DNA of 32,852 nucleotides from positions 4,443 through 37,294 of the forward strand of contig JAOAUO010000132.1 in the NCBI GenBank assembly GCA_030157565.1, in the 5' to 3' direction. Below the pieces are notes generated by a model that searched no databases, was not told where the DNA came from, and saw only the letters and a program-made list of their open reading frames with translations. Both the position numbers and the translations under genes were made by a program. Within the stretch, counting starts at the first letter, position 1; each line of letters opens with the position of its first letter. The DNA is from Legionellaceae bacterium. GTDB lineage: Bacteria; Pseudomonadota; Gammaproteobacteria; Legionellales; Legionellaceae. Below, in pieces: positions 21,830 to 30,942 of the stretch.

Positions 21830-23194
21830 ATGCCCTACATCCCGCACACTGCTGAAGAGACTCAGGCCATGTTGGCATCGATCGATGCACCGGACATACA
21901 CGCATTATTTAATGAAATCCCACCTGCCTTGCTACACGGGGAATTAAAACATATCCCGGAAGGCATCAGTGAAATGGCCATGCTGAAACACGCACACGCA
22001 CTGGCCTTGAAAAACCAGCAAGGCATCTGTTTTATCGGGGCGGGAAGTTATGAACACCATATTCCAGCCGCAGTCTGGGACATTGCATCACGCGGCGAAT
22101 TTCTCACCGCATATACCCCCTATCAAGCCGAGGCGAGCCAAGGCACTTTGCAATTATTGTATGAATATCAAACCATGATAGCCGAGCTCACCGGCATGGA
22201 TGTGGCCAATGCCTCGATGTACGATGGTGCAACGGCATTGGCTGAAGCGGTGCTCATGGCCGTGCGCATCAACCAGCACAACACATCGAACCGCATATTG
22301 GTGGTGGGCACCCTTCACCCGCTTTATCGCGAAACATTGGATACCATTCTCAGAAATCAACACATCGAGATCCTCACGCTGCCGTTTGATCTCGAATCAG
22401 GTGTCACGGCAATCAGCGCTCTGGAGCAATATGCAGGCAACGACATCACCGCGTTGGTTTTAGCACAACCTAATTTTTTTGGCGCTCTAGAAGACGTGGA
22501 TGCCATGACGAACTGGGCACATGCCAACCACGTCATCAGCGTGGCCTGTGTCAATCCCATTTCGCTCGGGCTGTTAAAACCACCCGGTCTTTGGGGTGAA
22601 CAAGGCGTAGACATCGTGTGTGGTGAGGGGCAACCATTCGGATCACCCATGGCATCCGGCGGGCCTTACTTTGGTTTTTTCAGCACGCGTATGCCGCATA
22701 TCCGGCAAATGCCGGGACGTTTAATTGGTCGCACCGTGGACAAAGCCGGCCAAACCGGATTCACGCTCACCCTGCAAGCGCGTGAGCAACACATTCGCCG
22801 CGGAAAAGCCAAATCAAACATTTGCACCAACCAAGGATTATTGGTGACTGCGGCCACCATCCACATGAGTCTATTGGGCCCTCAAGGCCTCCAGAACGTT
22901 GCTGAGCGTTGCCATCACAACACCCATGCCTTGGTTCACGCGTTAACCCAAATCAAAGGCGTGACGCAGGTTTTTTCAGCACCGTATTTTCATGAAGCGC
23001 TATTGCGATTGGATAAACCGGTCGAGGATGTTTTGCACGACTTGCATGCCGCAGGCATTGAAGGGGGGTATGCGGTTGGCTCGCATTTTCCAATGCTGGG
23101 CAACACCCTTCTGGTCTGTGCCACCGAAATGCGAACGGATGATGAGATGGCGTGTTATGCAAATGCATTAACAGCGTGCTTGCAAGAACGGTAG
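21830..23194 (+). CDS. gcvPA: Glycine dehydrogenase (decarboxylating) subunit 1
   Basis: 454 aa; MPYIPHTAEETQAMLASI, FIGAGSYEHHIPAAV, YTPYQAEASQGTLQ. Confidence 0.96.
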   Translation: MPYIPHTAEETQAMLASIDAPDIHALFNEIPPALLHGELKHIPEGISEMAMLKHAHALALKNQQGICFIGAGSYEHHIPAAVWDIASRGEFLTAYTPYQAEASQGTLQLLYEYQTMIAELTGMDVANASMYDGATALAEAVLMAVRINQHNTSNRILVVGTLHPLYRETLDTILRNQHIEILTLPFDLESGVTAISALEQYAGNDITALVLAQPNFFGALEDVDAMTNWAHANHVISVACVNPISLGLLKPPGLWGEQGVDIVCGEGQPFGSPMASGGPYFGFFSTRMPHIRQMPGRLIGRTVDKAGQTGFTLTLQAREQHIRRGKAKSNICTNQGLLVTAATIHMSLLGPQGLQNVAERCHHNTHALVHALTQIKGVTQVFSAPYFHEALLRLDKPVEDVLHDLHAAGIEGGYAVGSHFPMLGNTLLVCATEMRTDDEMACYANALTACLQER

Positions 23195-23230
23195 AATCCA
23201 TTCATTGGATGCCCAAAACAGGAGTGGCCT

Positions 23231-23539
23231 ATGTTTATTGTTCAGTTAACATACAAAGTAGCCCTGAGTGAAGTGGATAAATATTTGCAAGCACATCGCG
23301 AATTTTTGGATTACCACTATCAACAAGGCTTGTTTTTAGCATCCGGTCCCATGAAGCCGCGAACCGGCGGTATTTTGATTGCGTTAACCACTGATCGAGC
23401 GCATTTGGAATCCATCCTACAGCAAGACCCCTATGCATTAGCCGAGATTGCCGATCACCAACTGATTGAATTCACTCCAGTCAAACACCGTGATGAAATC
23501 AAAGCCATTATCAGCCAAACGGAAGGGAAACTATGTTGA
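23231..23539 (+). CDS. YciI-like family protein
   Basis: 102 aa; [51 protein letters not shown], a YciI-type ferredoxin-like fold pattern; overlaps gcvPB start by 7 nt. Confidence 0.8.
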   Translation: MFIVQLTYKVALSEVDKYLQAHREFLDYHYQQGLFLASGPMKPRTGGILIALTTDRAHLESILQQDPYALAEIADHQLIEFTPVKHRDEIKAIISQTEGKLC

Positions 23540-24981
23540 TATTCGACCAATCGCAATCCGGCCGACAAGCCACGGCACAATCCCCGAAGTCCTGCAGCAG
23601 TCCTTATGCGATTCCGGCCGCATTTCAACGCAAAAAAGCCCCTCGTTGGCCTGCTTGCTCAGAGTTACAGGTCGTGCGTCATTACACGCGCTTGTCACAA
23701 AAAAATTTCGCCATTGATACCCATTTCTATCCCTTGGGCTCGTGCACCATGAAATACAACCCACGCGGTGTGCACAAGGCCGCTTCAATGGCCGGCTTTA
23801 ACCATCGCCACCCACTCCTGCCGGTTGATGCAAGCCAAGGGGTATTGCAAGCATTATTTGAACTTCAAACCGCCCTACTCGACATCACAGGGATGAGTGG
23901 GGTCTCTTTAACGCCCATGGCAGGCTCTCAAGGAGAGTTTGCTGGGGTCGCGATGATCAAAGCCTATCATCAATCACGCGGTGATAGTGCACGCGATGAA
24001 ATCTTAATTCCTGACGCGGCTCACGGCACCAATCCCGCGTCGGCTGCGATGTGCGGTTTTAAAATCGTTGAAATTCCAACCGGTCCTGATGGTGATATAG
24101 ATCTGGACGCATTGCACCAGAAATTGGGTCCAAAAACCGCAGGAATCATGCTCACCAATCCATCCACTCTCGGGTTATTTATGCGGCAAATCACCGACAT
24201 TGCCGACATGGTGCACCAAGCAGGCGGGCTACTGTATTATGATGGCGCCAATTTAAATGCCATTGTGGGTCAAGTACGCCCAGGTGACATGGGATTCGAT
24301 GTCATGCATTTGAATTTACATAAAACCTTTGCAACGCCACATGGCGGCGGAGGGCCGGGCTCAGGACCGGTTGCTGTAGGAAAACGTTTGCAGCCCTTTT
24401 TACCCTTGCCCATCGTGGTACAAACAGAAGGCCGTTACGACTGGGCTACACGCCAAGATTACCCACAAAGCATGGGCCGTCTATCCTGTTTCATGGGCAA
24501 TGCTGGCATTTTACTGCGCGCCTATTTTTATATTTTGGTGTTAGGCCGCGAGGGACTGCTACGTGTCTCTGAATATGCCACACTCAATGCCAATTACTTA
24601 TTGGCTGAATTAAAACGCGTTGGATTCTCGCCCGCCTATCCAGACCGGCGCGCGAGTCATGAGTTTGTTTTGACCTTAAAACAAGAGAAAAAAATGCACC
24701 ATGTCAGCGCCATGGATTTGGCGAAGCGGTTACTAGACTATGGTTTTCACGCGCCCACCACCTATTTTCCGCTCTTGGTGCCTGAATGCTTGTTGATTGA
24801 ACCCACCGAAACAGAATCCAAAGAAACATTGGATGCGTTTATCCAGGCGATGGCGGCGATTCGTCAAGAAGCCGAAACGAATCCATCCTTGCTAACGGAG
24901 GCCCCAGAAACGCTCTTGGTCAAACGACTCGACGATGTGAAAGCCGCTCGGGCATTGGATTTAAACTATTTTTTGAAATGA
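23533..24981 (+). CDS. gcvPB: Glycine dehydrogenase (decarboxylating) subunit 2
   Basis: 482 aa; [44 protein letters not shown] (PLP lysine). Confidence 0.96.
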   Translation: MLIFDQSQSGRQATAQSPKSCSSPYAIPAAFQRKKAPRWPACSELQVVRHYTRLSQKNFAIDTHFYPLGSCTMKYNPRGVHKAASMAGFNHRHPLLPVDASQGVLQALFELQTALLDITGMSGVSLTPMAGSQGEFAGVAMIKAYHQSRGDSARDEILIPDAAHGTNPASAAMCGFKIVEIPTGPDGDIDLDALHQKLGPKTAGIMLTNPSTLGLFMRQITDIADMVHQAGGLLYYDGANLNAIVGQVRPGDMGFDVMHLNLHKTFATPHGGGGPGSGPVAVGKRLQPFLPLPIVVQTEGRYDWATRQDYPQSMGRLSCFMGNAGILLRAYFYILVLGREGLLRVSEYATLNANYLLAELKRVGFSPAYPDRRASHEFVLTLKQEKKMHHVSAMDLAKRLLDYGFHAPTTYFPLLVPECLLIEPTETESKETLDAFIQAMAAIRQEAETNPSLLTEAPETLLVKRLDDVKAARALDLNYFLK

Positions 24982-25018
24982 TTTCATCTGATTACTTAAC
25001 TTTAAAAGGACTTACACC

Positions 25019-25270
25019 ATGAACAGTAAAATATTTGCACAACGATTTAACCACGAATTGTCTTTGTTGGACTTCCCTGAAGAACTCACAGAAAAAATAA
25101 AAGCCGTGGCCAAGGTATTTGGTGTGTCTCGGCATTTGGCTAATGCCATGATTTTTGGTCAAATACTCCCGCCAGAAGAAGAACTGAATAAAATTGCGCA
25201 AATTTTGGAAGTGTGCCCTAAATGGTTAAGCGGTCGCTCTGAACGACGCAAATCAACCGAAAGTGCGTAG
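25019..25270 (+). CDS. Small XRE/HTH-like DNA-binding protein (putative)
   Basis: 83 aa; pattern FAQRFNHEL...VAKVFGVSRHLANAMIFGQILPPEEELNKIAQILEVCPKWLSG resembles XRE/CI-type N-terminal HTH; 37 nt downstream of gcvPB. Confidence 0.6.
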   Translation: MNSKIFAQRFNHELSLLDFPEELTEKIKAVAKVFGVSRHLANAMIFGQILPPEEELNKIAQILEVCPKWLSGRSERRKSTESA

Positions 25271-25278
25271 ACCCCAGC

Positions 25279-26466
25279 CTATTTGGACGAAATCACAGGC
25301 GTTTTTTTGCATGTCGTTTCGTCCAAACTCCGTTTCAAAAACGCATCCACCTGAATAAAATGATTCTCCCACGTTGGCCCTTTAAAAGACTGCATACGTA
25401 ATCGTTGGGCGGCTCGTCGTTCGCTGTTCGATTGTGCATATTCCATGATAAGGGCCCCCCATCGTTTTCCGTCCAACGGATCAACGTATTCCGGTATATT
25501 GCCGGCTATCTCTTGAAACACCGGCAAATCACTCGCAATCACAGGGACGCCCAAAACCAAGGCCTCAACCAAAGGCAGGCCATACCCTTCAGCAAATGAA
25601 GGAATCAGCAGCGCCTGACTATGATAAAGATAAGTCACTAAATCAGCATCGGAGCACCCTGCAATCTCGGTCACAAAACCGTTTAAACATGGGCAACGTT
25701 CGAGCAAATCCAATGCGTTTTCACACTCCCATCCCCGCTGCCCCAGCACGATGAGATGAGGTGCGCGATCGCCCTGTCGCATCACCAAATCTCGCCATAT
25801 TTGCAGTAATAAGACATGATTTTTTCGAGGTTCAATGGTGCTTAAGATAACAAAATAAGGTTTATCAAAAAGGCGCGCGCTCGGTGACTTCTGCCGAAAA
25901 CCAGGTGCTAACAGCGCGACTTCACTGGGCGGCATGATTTGATGGGTTAAAGCGGCATATTGAACCAAATCATGACGCGTTGCTTCCGAGTTGGTGATCA
26001 CCCCGTACGCCATGGCCAAGACATCATCCATTTTCTTTTTATGACGCAAGCTTTCGCCGGGACTACAATACTCCGGATAGTGAATGGGAATCAAATCATG
26101 GACAAAAAAAATGGGTTTAACGCCCCATCGACGAATCATGCGCAAATAATCTGATGGTTTGAGGCTCATGTGCCCCGTATTCAACAAAAACGTATTCATC
26201 GTGTCGGTTGGAGCCCTATTGAACAACATGCCTTGCGCAATAATAAACACGGCCGTACGCGCTGAATCAGGACTGGCCATCCATCGAAACAATGCACCGG
26301 ATTGTAGACGAGGCAGCACCCAGCCATGCCCACACCAACGCACCAGCGCTCGAGCGTCATGCTGGTAATGTTGCACGTATGCCATGCTGACCCGATCAAT
26401 GCCTGTTAGCGTTTTGCCTTTGATCAAGCGGCGTACCAACCGCGTCACATCGATAATCAGGTTCAT
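25279..26466 (-). CDS. GT4-type glycosyltransferase
   Basis: FVILSTIEPRKNHVLLLQIW, PSFAEGYGLPLVEALVLGVPVIASDLPVFQEIAG; probable start MNLIIDVTRL at 26466 (ORF open to 26484). Confidence 0.9.
   Translation of the reverse strand: MNLIIDVTRLVRRLIKGKTLTGIDRVSMAYVQHYQHDARALVRWCGHGWVLPRLQSGALFRWMASPDSARTAVFIIAQGMLFNRAPTDTMNTFLLNTGHMSLKPSDYLRMIRRWGVKPIFFVHDLIPIHYPEYCSPGESLRHKKKMDDVLAMAYGVITNSEATRHDLVQYAALTHQIMPPSEVALLAPGFRQKSPSARLFDKPYFVILSTIEPRKNHVLLLQIWRDLVMRQGDRAPHLIVLGQRGWECENALDLLERCPCLNGFVTEIAGCSDADLVTYLYHSQALLIPSFAEGYGLPLVEALVLGVPVIASDLPVFQEIAGNIPEYVDPLDGKRWGALIMEYAQSNSERRAAQRLRMQSFKGPTWENHFIQVDAFLKRSLDETTCKKTPVISSK
25282..25327. repeat. Palindromic repeat family copy 2 (inside the glycosyltransferase 3' end)
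   Basis: tttggacgaaatcacaggcgtttttttgcatgtcgtttcgtccaaa; reverse complement matches copy 4 at 41/46 positions, loop included. Confidence 0.85.
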
Positions 26467-27440
26467 ATGTGCTGTTGTAACCAATCGATCATGTATCGTT
26501 GTGTGGCTGGCGGCGCCTGATCAAGACTTTGCATGCAGACAAACAATACATTCGAATTCTCATGGGCTGACTTCAAACGTGATTTAATTTTGTTTAAAGC
26601 GTGCGTCGCTCCATTGACCATGACGGTTTGAGCGCTTGAGTCATACACCACACGGTGTTGTTTAATGTCCAAATGTACCATCAGAGGGATAGAAGATATT
26701 TGGTCTGGATGACGAAAGGGATAATGCGCATGCTCCATTAGCCATTGTGGCTCTCGCGCAATGCACGCATCAAACGTTTCTTTGAGCAAAGGAAAGGGGG
26801 CGTGCGGCAACAGATAAAACCGTTTGGTCCATCCGGCTAATTGAGCACTGTTCTCTTGCCAAGTACGATGTGGGTTGGTTTTGGATTGAGGCTGAAGCGT
26901 GCGAAGCCTGCCCAGCAGGCGCTGTTTCATTTTAAAAAGCCATTTTTGATCCGATTGCGTTTTCCACTCCCCTCTGAGCACTAAGCGATGGTTTCGAAAA
27001 AAGTCCTCTGGCGTCACGGGTCGTATAATAAAAAAATCATCATTTAAATAAAGGAATTGATTGGATAGCCCTTTAATTCGCCACATTAACCATTCAATGC
27101 TGAGGCTATTGAACACCGGCGTTGTGATGCCCGATTCGAGTAACAAGTCATTTTGATCAATGATTTTGATTTTATCCCCGAATGGCGTGCCTTGGAGCGC
27201 GGCCACCGTTGGAGGCGTTTGTTGATTGGTGACCATGTAAATGGTTCTAATCCACGGCGCAAAACGTTCCAATGCATGCAAGCAATAATGAATTTCATTG
27301 GATTGTTGAATACGTGTGGGCTCTACGGCCTGGTTATGGTCGATTCCTTGCTCAGCACAGAACGATCGGAGCTTGCGTTGATAGCAAGGATCGGATCCAT
27401 CGACCCATGAAATAACCGCATCAATCGCCATAGAAGACAT
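26463..27440 (-). CDS. Stealth-family protein (putative sugar-phosphate transferase)
   Basis: 325 aa; Stealth CR1 (DAVISWVDGSDP) and CR2-like (NEIHYCLHALERFAPWIRTIYMVTNQQTP ... FLYLNDDFFI). Confidence 0.88.
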   Translation of the reverse strand: MSSMAIDAVISWVDGSDPCYQRKLRSFCAEQGIDHNQAVEPTRIQQSNEIHYCLHALERFAPWIRTIYMVTNQQTPPTVAALQGTPFGDKIKIIDQNDLLLESGITTPVFNSLSIEWLMWRIKGLSNQFLYLNDDFFIIRPVTPEDFFRNHRLVLRGEWKTQSDQKWLFKMKQRLLGRLRTLQPQSKTNPHRTWQENSAQLAGWTKRFYLLPHAPFPLLKETFDACIAREPQWLMEHAHYPFRHPDQISSIPLMVHLDIKQHRVVYDSSAQTVMVNGATHALNKIKSRLKSAHENSNVLFVCMQSLDQAPPATQRYMIDWLQQHI

Positions 27441-27469
27441 CTATATTTATTCCGAATTAAACCGTCTTG

Positions 27470-27520
27470 GATTTTGACCCAACAACATGTAAAAACACCC
27501 ATGTCATTTCGTCTAAAATC
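27470..27520. repeat. Palindromic repeat family copy 3
   Basis: Core 27472-27517 ttttgacccaacaacatgtaaaaacacccatgtcatttcgtctaaa; gapless 46-nt alignment to copy 4, roughly three quarters identical. Confidence 0.7.
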
Positions 27521-27567
27521 TAATATTATGCTGTAAGCTGTCAAAGATACAACTATTTATAAATAAG

Positions 27568-28242
27568 ATGAAGGATGTTATGAATGCATTGAAAGCAAAA
27601 GCTGCGCATGCGGCGCTGAGTTATTTGGATGATGTCCAGATCATCGGTGTGGGAACGGGCTCAACCGTGAATTATTTTATTGATGCGTTGGCGACTATCA
27701 AACATCGCATTGATGGGTGCGTGGCCAGTTCGGTGGCCACTGAATCCCGTCTACGGGCTCTGGGCATTCCAGTGATTGATTTAAATGTGGTCGATGAATT
27801 GCCCATTTATATTGATGGAGCCGATGAAGTGAACACGCGATGTGAGTCAATCAAAGGCGGCGGTGGTGCGCTGACGCGAGAAAAAATACTGGCCTCAGTG
27901 GCCGCATTGTTTGTTTGCATCGTGGATGAAACCAAGTGGGTCAAACAACTGGGCACATTCCCCATCGCTGTAGAAGTCATTCCCATGGCCCGAAGTTTTG
28001 TCGCACGCGAGCTGGTGAAGCTAGGAGGCGATCCGGTGTATCGTCAAGGATTCGTCTCAGACAATGGCAACGTGATTTTGGATGTACACAACATGCGCAC
28101 AGGCTGTATGCCCATGACGTTGGAAGACCTGATTAATGGCATTCCAGGTGTGGTTGAAAATGGAATATTTGGGCATCGTCTAGCAGACCATCTTTTGGTC
28201 GCGAGTGCCACTGGGGTGACGGCCTACTCAGCCCAACCTTAG
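27568..28242 (+). CDS. rpiA: Ribose-5-phosphate isomerase A
   Basis: 224 aa; [16 protein letters not shown]-type motif ([13 protein letters not shown]), [20 protein letters not shown]. Confidence 0.96.
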   Translation: MKDVMNALKAKAAHAALSYLDDVQIIGVGTGSTVNYFIDALATIKHRIDGCVASSVATESRLRALGIPVIDLNVVDELPIYIDGADEVNTRCESIKGGGGALTREKILASVAALFVCIVDETKWVKQLGTFPIAVEVIPMARSFVARELVKLGGDPVYRQGFVSDNGNVILDVHNMRTGCMPMTLEDLINGIPGVVENGIFGHRLADHLLVASATGVTAYSAQP

Positions 28243-28251
28243 GTGTTTGAG

Positions 28252-28297
28252 TTTGGAAGAAACGACATGCAAAAAAACGCATGTCATTTCCTTCAAA
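28252..28297. repeat. Palindromic repeat family copy 4
   Basis: tttggaagaaacgacatgcaaaaaaacgcatgtcatttccttcaaa; 19-bp arms with 3 mismatches. Confidence 0.85.
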
Positions 28298-28329
28298 TAT
28301 AATCAGGGCCTCAATTCGTAAAGAGCTCC

Positions 28330-28391
28330 GTGTATTTTATCGAGGGTTTGAGTCTGTCGGCTCTCTATCGAAAACCCTGGATTCAATACAC
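28330..28391. repeat. Separate inverted repeat between rpiA and fusA
   Basis: gtgtattttatcgagggttt (28330-28349) vs aaaccctggattcaatacac (28372-28391): 17/20 complementary. Confidence 0.7.
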
Positions 28392-28422
28392 TAAGCGTTC
28401 TCTATGCCCATGAACCCATTAT

Positions 28423-28467
28423 CATGGACAGAAGAACATGAGTCTTTTTCATGTTCTTTTGTCCAAT
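28423..28467. repeat. Palindromic repeat family copy 5
   Basis: catggacagaagaacatgagtctttttcatgttcttttgtccaat; 17-bp stem with 1 mismatch (28425-28465). Confidence 0.7.
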
Positions 28468-28490
28468 GTCCCATTCTGTCCAAACGCCAA

Positions 28491-30581
28491 TTACTTAGCG
28501 GCAGCGGCTTTCTTTTCTCTCTCTTTCACAATCACGGCTTCAGCGACATTGTTTGGGCAAGGCGCGTAGTGAGAGAACTCCATTGAGAATTGACCACGAC
28601 CAGAGGTCATGGTGCGCAACGTACTGATGTAACCGAACATTTCTGAAAGAGGAACATCGGCCTTGATGCGTACGCCAGTCACGTTGGCCTCTTGGCCTGA
28701 AATCATGCCGCGACGACGGTTCAAGTCACCAATCACATCACCTACATGATCTTCTGGACTGTAAACGTCCACTTTCATGATGGGCTCAAGCAATTGTGGG
28801 CCGGCTTTTGGTATCGATTGACGGAAAGCGCCTTTTGCCGCGATTTCAAATGCAATGGCCGAGGAGTCAACGGCATGGTATGCACCATCGTTCAGGTCAA
28901 TGACAACGTCCAACACGGGGAAACCTGCCAGGGTGCCGGTACTCATCATGGAGCGGAAACCTTTCTCAATGGCTGGGAAGAATTCCTTAGGAACGCTACC
29001 ACCCACACAAGATGTGGTGAAGGTGAATCCAGTATTGGGCTCGCCCGGTGAAATGATGTAGTCAATCCGACCGTACTGACCTGAACCACCGGATTGTTTC
29101 TTGTGGGTATAGGTGTCTTCGATCGATTTGGTGATGGTTTCGCGGTAAGCCACCTGTGGTTGACCTACGATCAAGTCAACACCGTAAGTGCGCCTCAGAA
29201 TGTCCACTTTAATATCAAGGTGTAATTCACCCATTCCACGAAGGATGGTTTCGCCTGAATCGATATCCGTTTCAACACGGAACGTTGGATCTTCTGCAAC
29301 CATTTTTCCGATAGCAATACTCATTTTTTCGGTTGAGCTTTTATCTTTTGGCGTGACCGAAATAGAGATTACGGGCTCAGGGAAAACCATCGCCTCTAGC
29401 GTGCACTCGTGTTTTGGATCACACAGCGTGTGACCGGTTCGAACGTTTTTCATGCCTACGATGGCAATAATATCGCCGGCTTCTGCACTGCTCAATTCAT
29501 TACGCTCATTCGCCTGCATCTCAACCATACGGCCAACACGCTCAGATTTCCCGGTAAACGAGTTCAGGATGGTATCACCCTTGTTCAGTCGTCCTGAGTA
29601 TATGCGTACGAATGTTAACGCACCAAAACGGTCATCCATGATTTTGAATGCCAAAGCGCGGAATGGTTCGTCAGGGGATACGATAGCAAATTGGCCATTT
29701 GGCTTGCCTTCAGCGTCAGTCAATGGTTGTGGATTCACTTCGTGCGGGGCAGGCAAGTAGTCAATCACAGCGTCCAGTAATAGTTGCATCCCTTTGTTTT
29801 TAAAGGCAGAGCCGCAATAAGTTGGGAAGAAGGCCAGCTCAAGCGTACCTTTACGGATGCAGCGCTTAATCTCTTCTATTGACGGTTGCTCACCGTCTAG
29901 GAATGCCATCAGTAAATCATCATCCATTTCAACGGCCGTTTCAACCAATTGGGCACGGTGCATTTCAACGTCGTCCAACATATTGGCTGGCACGTCAGTA
30001 ATGGTGAAGTTTTCAGGCTCGCCCGTTTCGTCCCAAATGTACGCTTTACGACTCAATAAATCGACCACACCAACGAAGTCATCTTCAATGCCGATAGGCA
30101 AGGTCATAATTAAGGGGTTAGCGCCCAATACTTTTTTCACTTGCGCTGTGACTTTCAAGAAGTCAGCGCCAATACGGTCCAATTTGTTTACAAAAATCAA
30201 ACGCGATACTTTTGAATCGTTCGCATAACGCCAGTTGGTTTCTGACTGAGGCTCAACGCCGCCAGAACCACAGAATACGCCGATGCCGCCATCGAGTACT
30301 TTCAACGAACGATACACTTCTACAGTGAAGTCAACGTGTCCTGGGGTATCAATGACGTTGAAGCGAGTTCCTTTCCAGAAACAGCTCACTGCTGCGGACT
30401 GGATGGTAATACCACGCTCTGCTTCCTGCTCCATGAAGTCGGTTGTTGATTCACCTTCGTGAACTTCCCCGATTTTGTGAATTCTGCCGGTGAGCTTAAG
30501 AATCCGCTCGGTAGTGGTGGTTTTTCCCGCATCTACGTGTGCGAAGATACCAATGTTTCTGTATAAGTTTAAATCCGCCAT
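28491..30581 (-). CDS. Elongation factor G, FusB/EF-G1B-like paralogue
   Basis: 696 aa; [58 protein letters not shown] and [24 protein letters not shown] recall the second gammaproteobacterial EF-G. Not next to rpsL/rpsG/tuf here. Confidence 0.9.
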   Translation of the reverse strand: MADLNLYRNIGIFAHVDAGKTTTTERILKLTGRIHKIGEVHEGESTTDFMEQEAERGITIQSAAVSCFWKGTRFNVIDTPGHVDFTVEVYRSLKVLDGGIGVFCGSGGVEPQSETNWRYANDSKVSRLIFVNKLDRIGADFLKVTAQVKKVLGANPLIMTLPIGIEDDFVGVVDLLSRKAYIWDETGEPENFTITDVPANMLDDVEMHRAQLVETAVEMDDDLLMAFLDGEQPSIEEIKRCIRKGTLELAFFPTYCGSAFKNKGMQLLLDAVIDYLPAPHEVNPQPLTDAEGKPNGQFAIVSPDEPFRALAFKIMDDRFGALTFVRIYSGRLNKGDTILNSFTGKSERVGRMVEMQANERNELSSAEAGDIIAIVGMKNVRTGHTLCDPKHECTLEAMVFPEPVISISVTPKDKSSTEKMSIAIGKMVAEDPTFRVETDIDSGETILRGMGELHLDIKVDILRRTYGVDLIVGQPQVAYRETITKSIEDTYTHKKQSGGSGQYGRIDYIISPGEPNTGFTFTTSCVGGSVPKEFFPAIEKGFRSMMSTGTLAGFPVLDVVIDLNDGAYHAVDSSAIAFEIAAKGAFRQSIPKAGPQLLEPIMKVDVYSPEDHVGDVIGDLNRRRGMISGQEANVTGVRIKADVPLSEMFGYISTLRTMTSGRGQFSMEFSHYAPCPNNVAEAVIVKEREKKAAAAK

Positions 30582-30618
30582 GAGGACTCTCTATAAGCTG
30601 GTTTGAAAATAATGTTGT

Positions 30619-30647
30619 AATATACAGTATATTAGGTTTTGTCGCAA
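30619..30647 (-). promoter_or_regulatory. Candidate promoter for the EF-G gene
   Basis: Reverse complement TTGCGA-N17-TATATT, about 40 nt upstream of the start at 30581. Confidence 0.45.
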
Positions 30648-30742
30648 AAGATTTCATCCCTCCGCATTGACCGGCAAAAAAAATTCATGCGAGTGGGCGA
30701 CTAGGGACAATGTCGCCCTGATGCTTCGACACGTGGCCTCGT

Positions 30743-30771
30743 TTGGATTTTATAGTAAAAAATGCTATCAT
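30743..30771 (+). promoter_or_regulatory. Candidate promoter for the CNNM/CBS gene
   Basis: TTGGAT-N17-TATCAT; implies a leader of about 165 nt before the start at 30943. Confidence 0.45.
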
Positions 30772-30812
30772 GTACCATTCCCTTTTTAGGCTACTGATCC
30801 ACAAACACGTTT

Positions 30813-30934
30813 AACCATTCACTACATTGCCGATTCAAATTGCAATGCAAAACGCATCACTACCGCTTGCCTGCAGGGCAAATGGTAGTGAATGGTTCCT
30901 AACGTTCTTAGCCTAAAGCAAGGCGTTACGAACC
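30813..30934 (+). promoter_or_regulatory. Structured leader with mutually exclusive hairpins upstream of the CNNM/CBS gene
   Basis: Arm A aaccattcactac(30813-30825) pairs perfectly with gtagtgaatggtt(30885-30897); alternative arm B cactacc..ttgcc(30858-30871) pairs with ggcaa..ggtagtg(30877-30890); third hairpin ggttcctaacg(30894-30904)/cgttacgaacc(30924-30934) abuts the SD. Confidence 0.6.
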
Positions 30935-30942
30935 TCAGAGGC

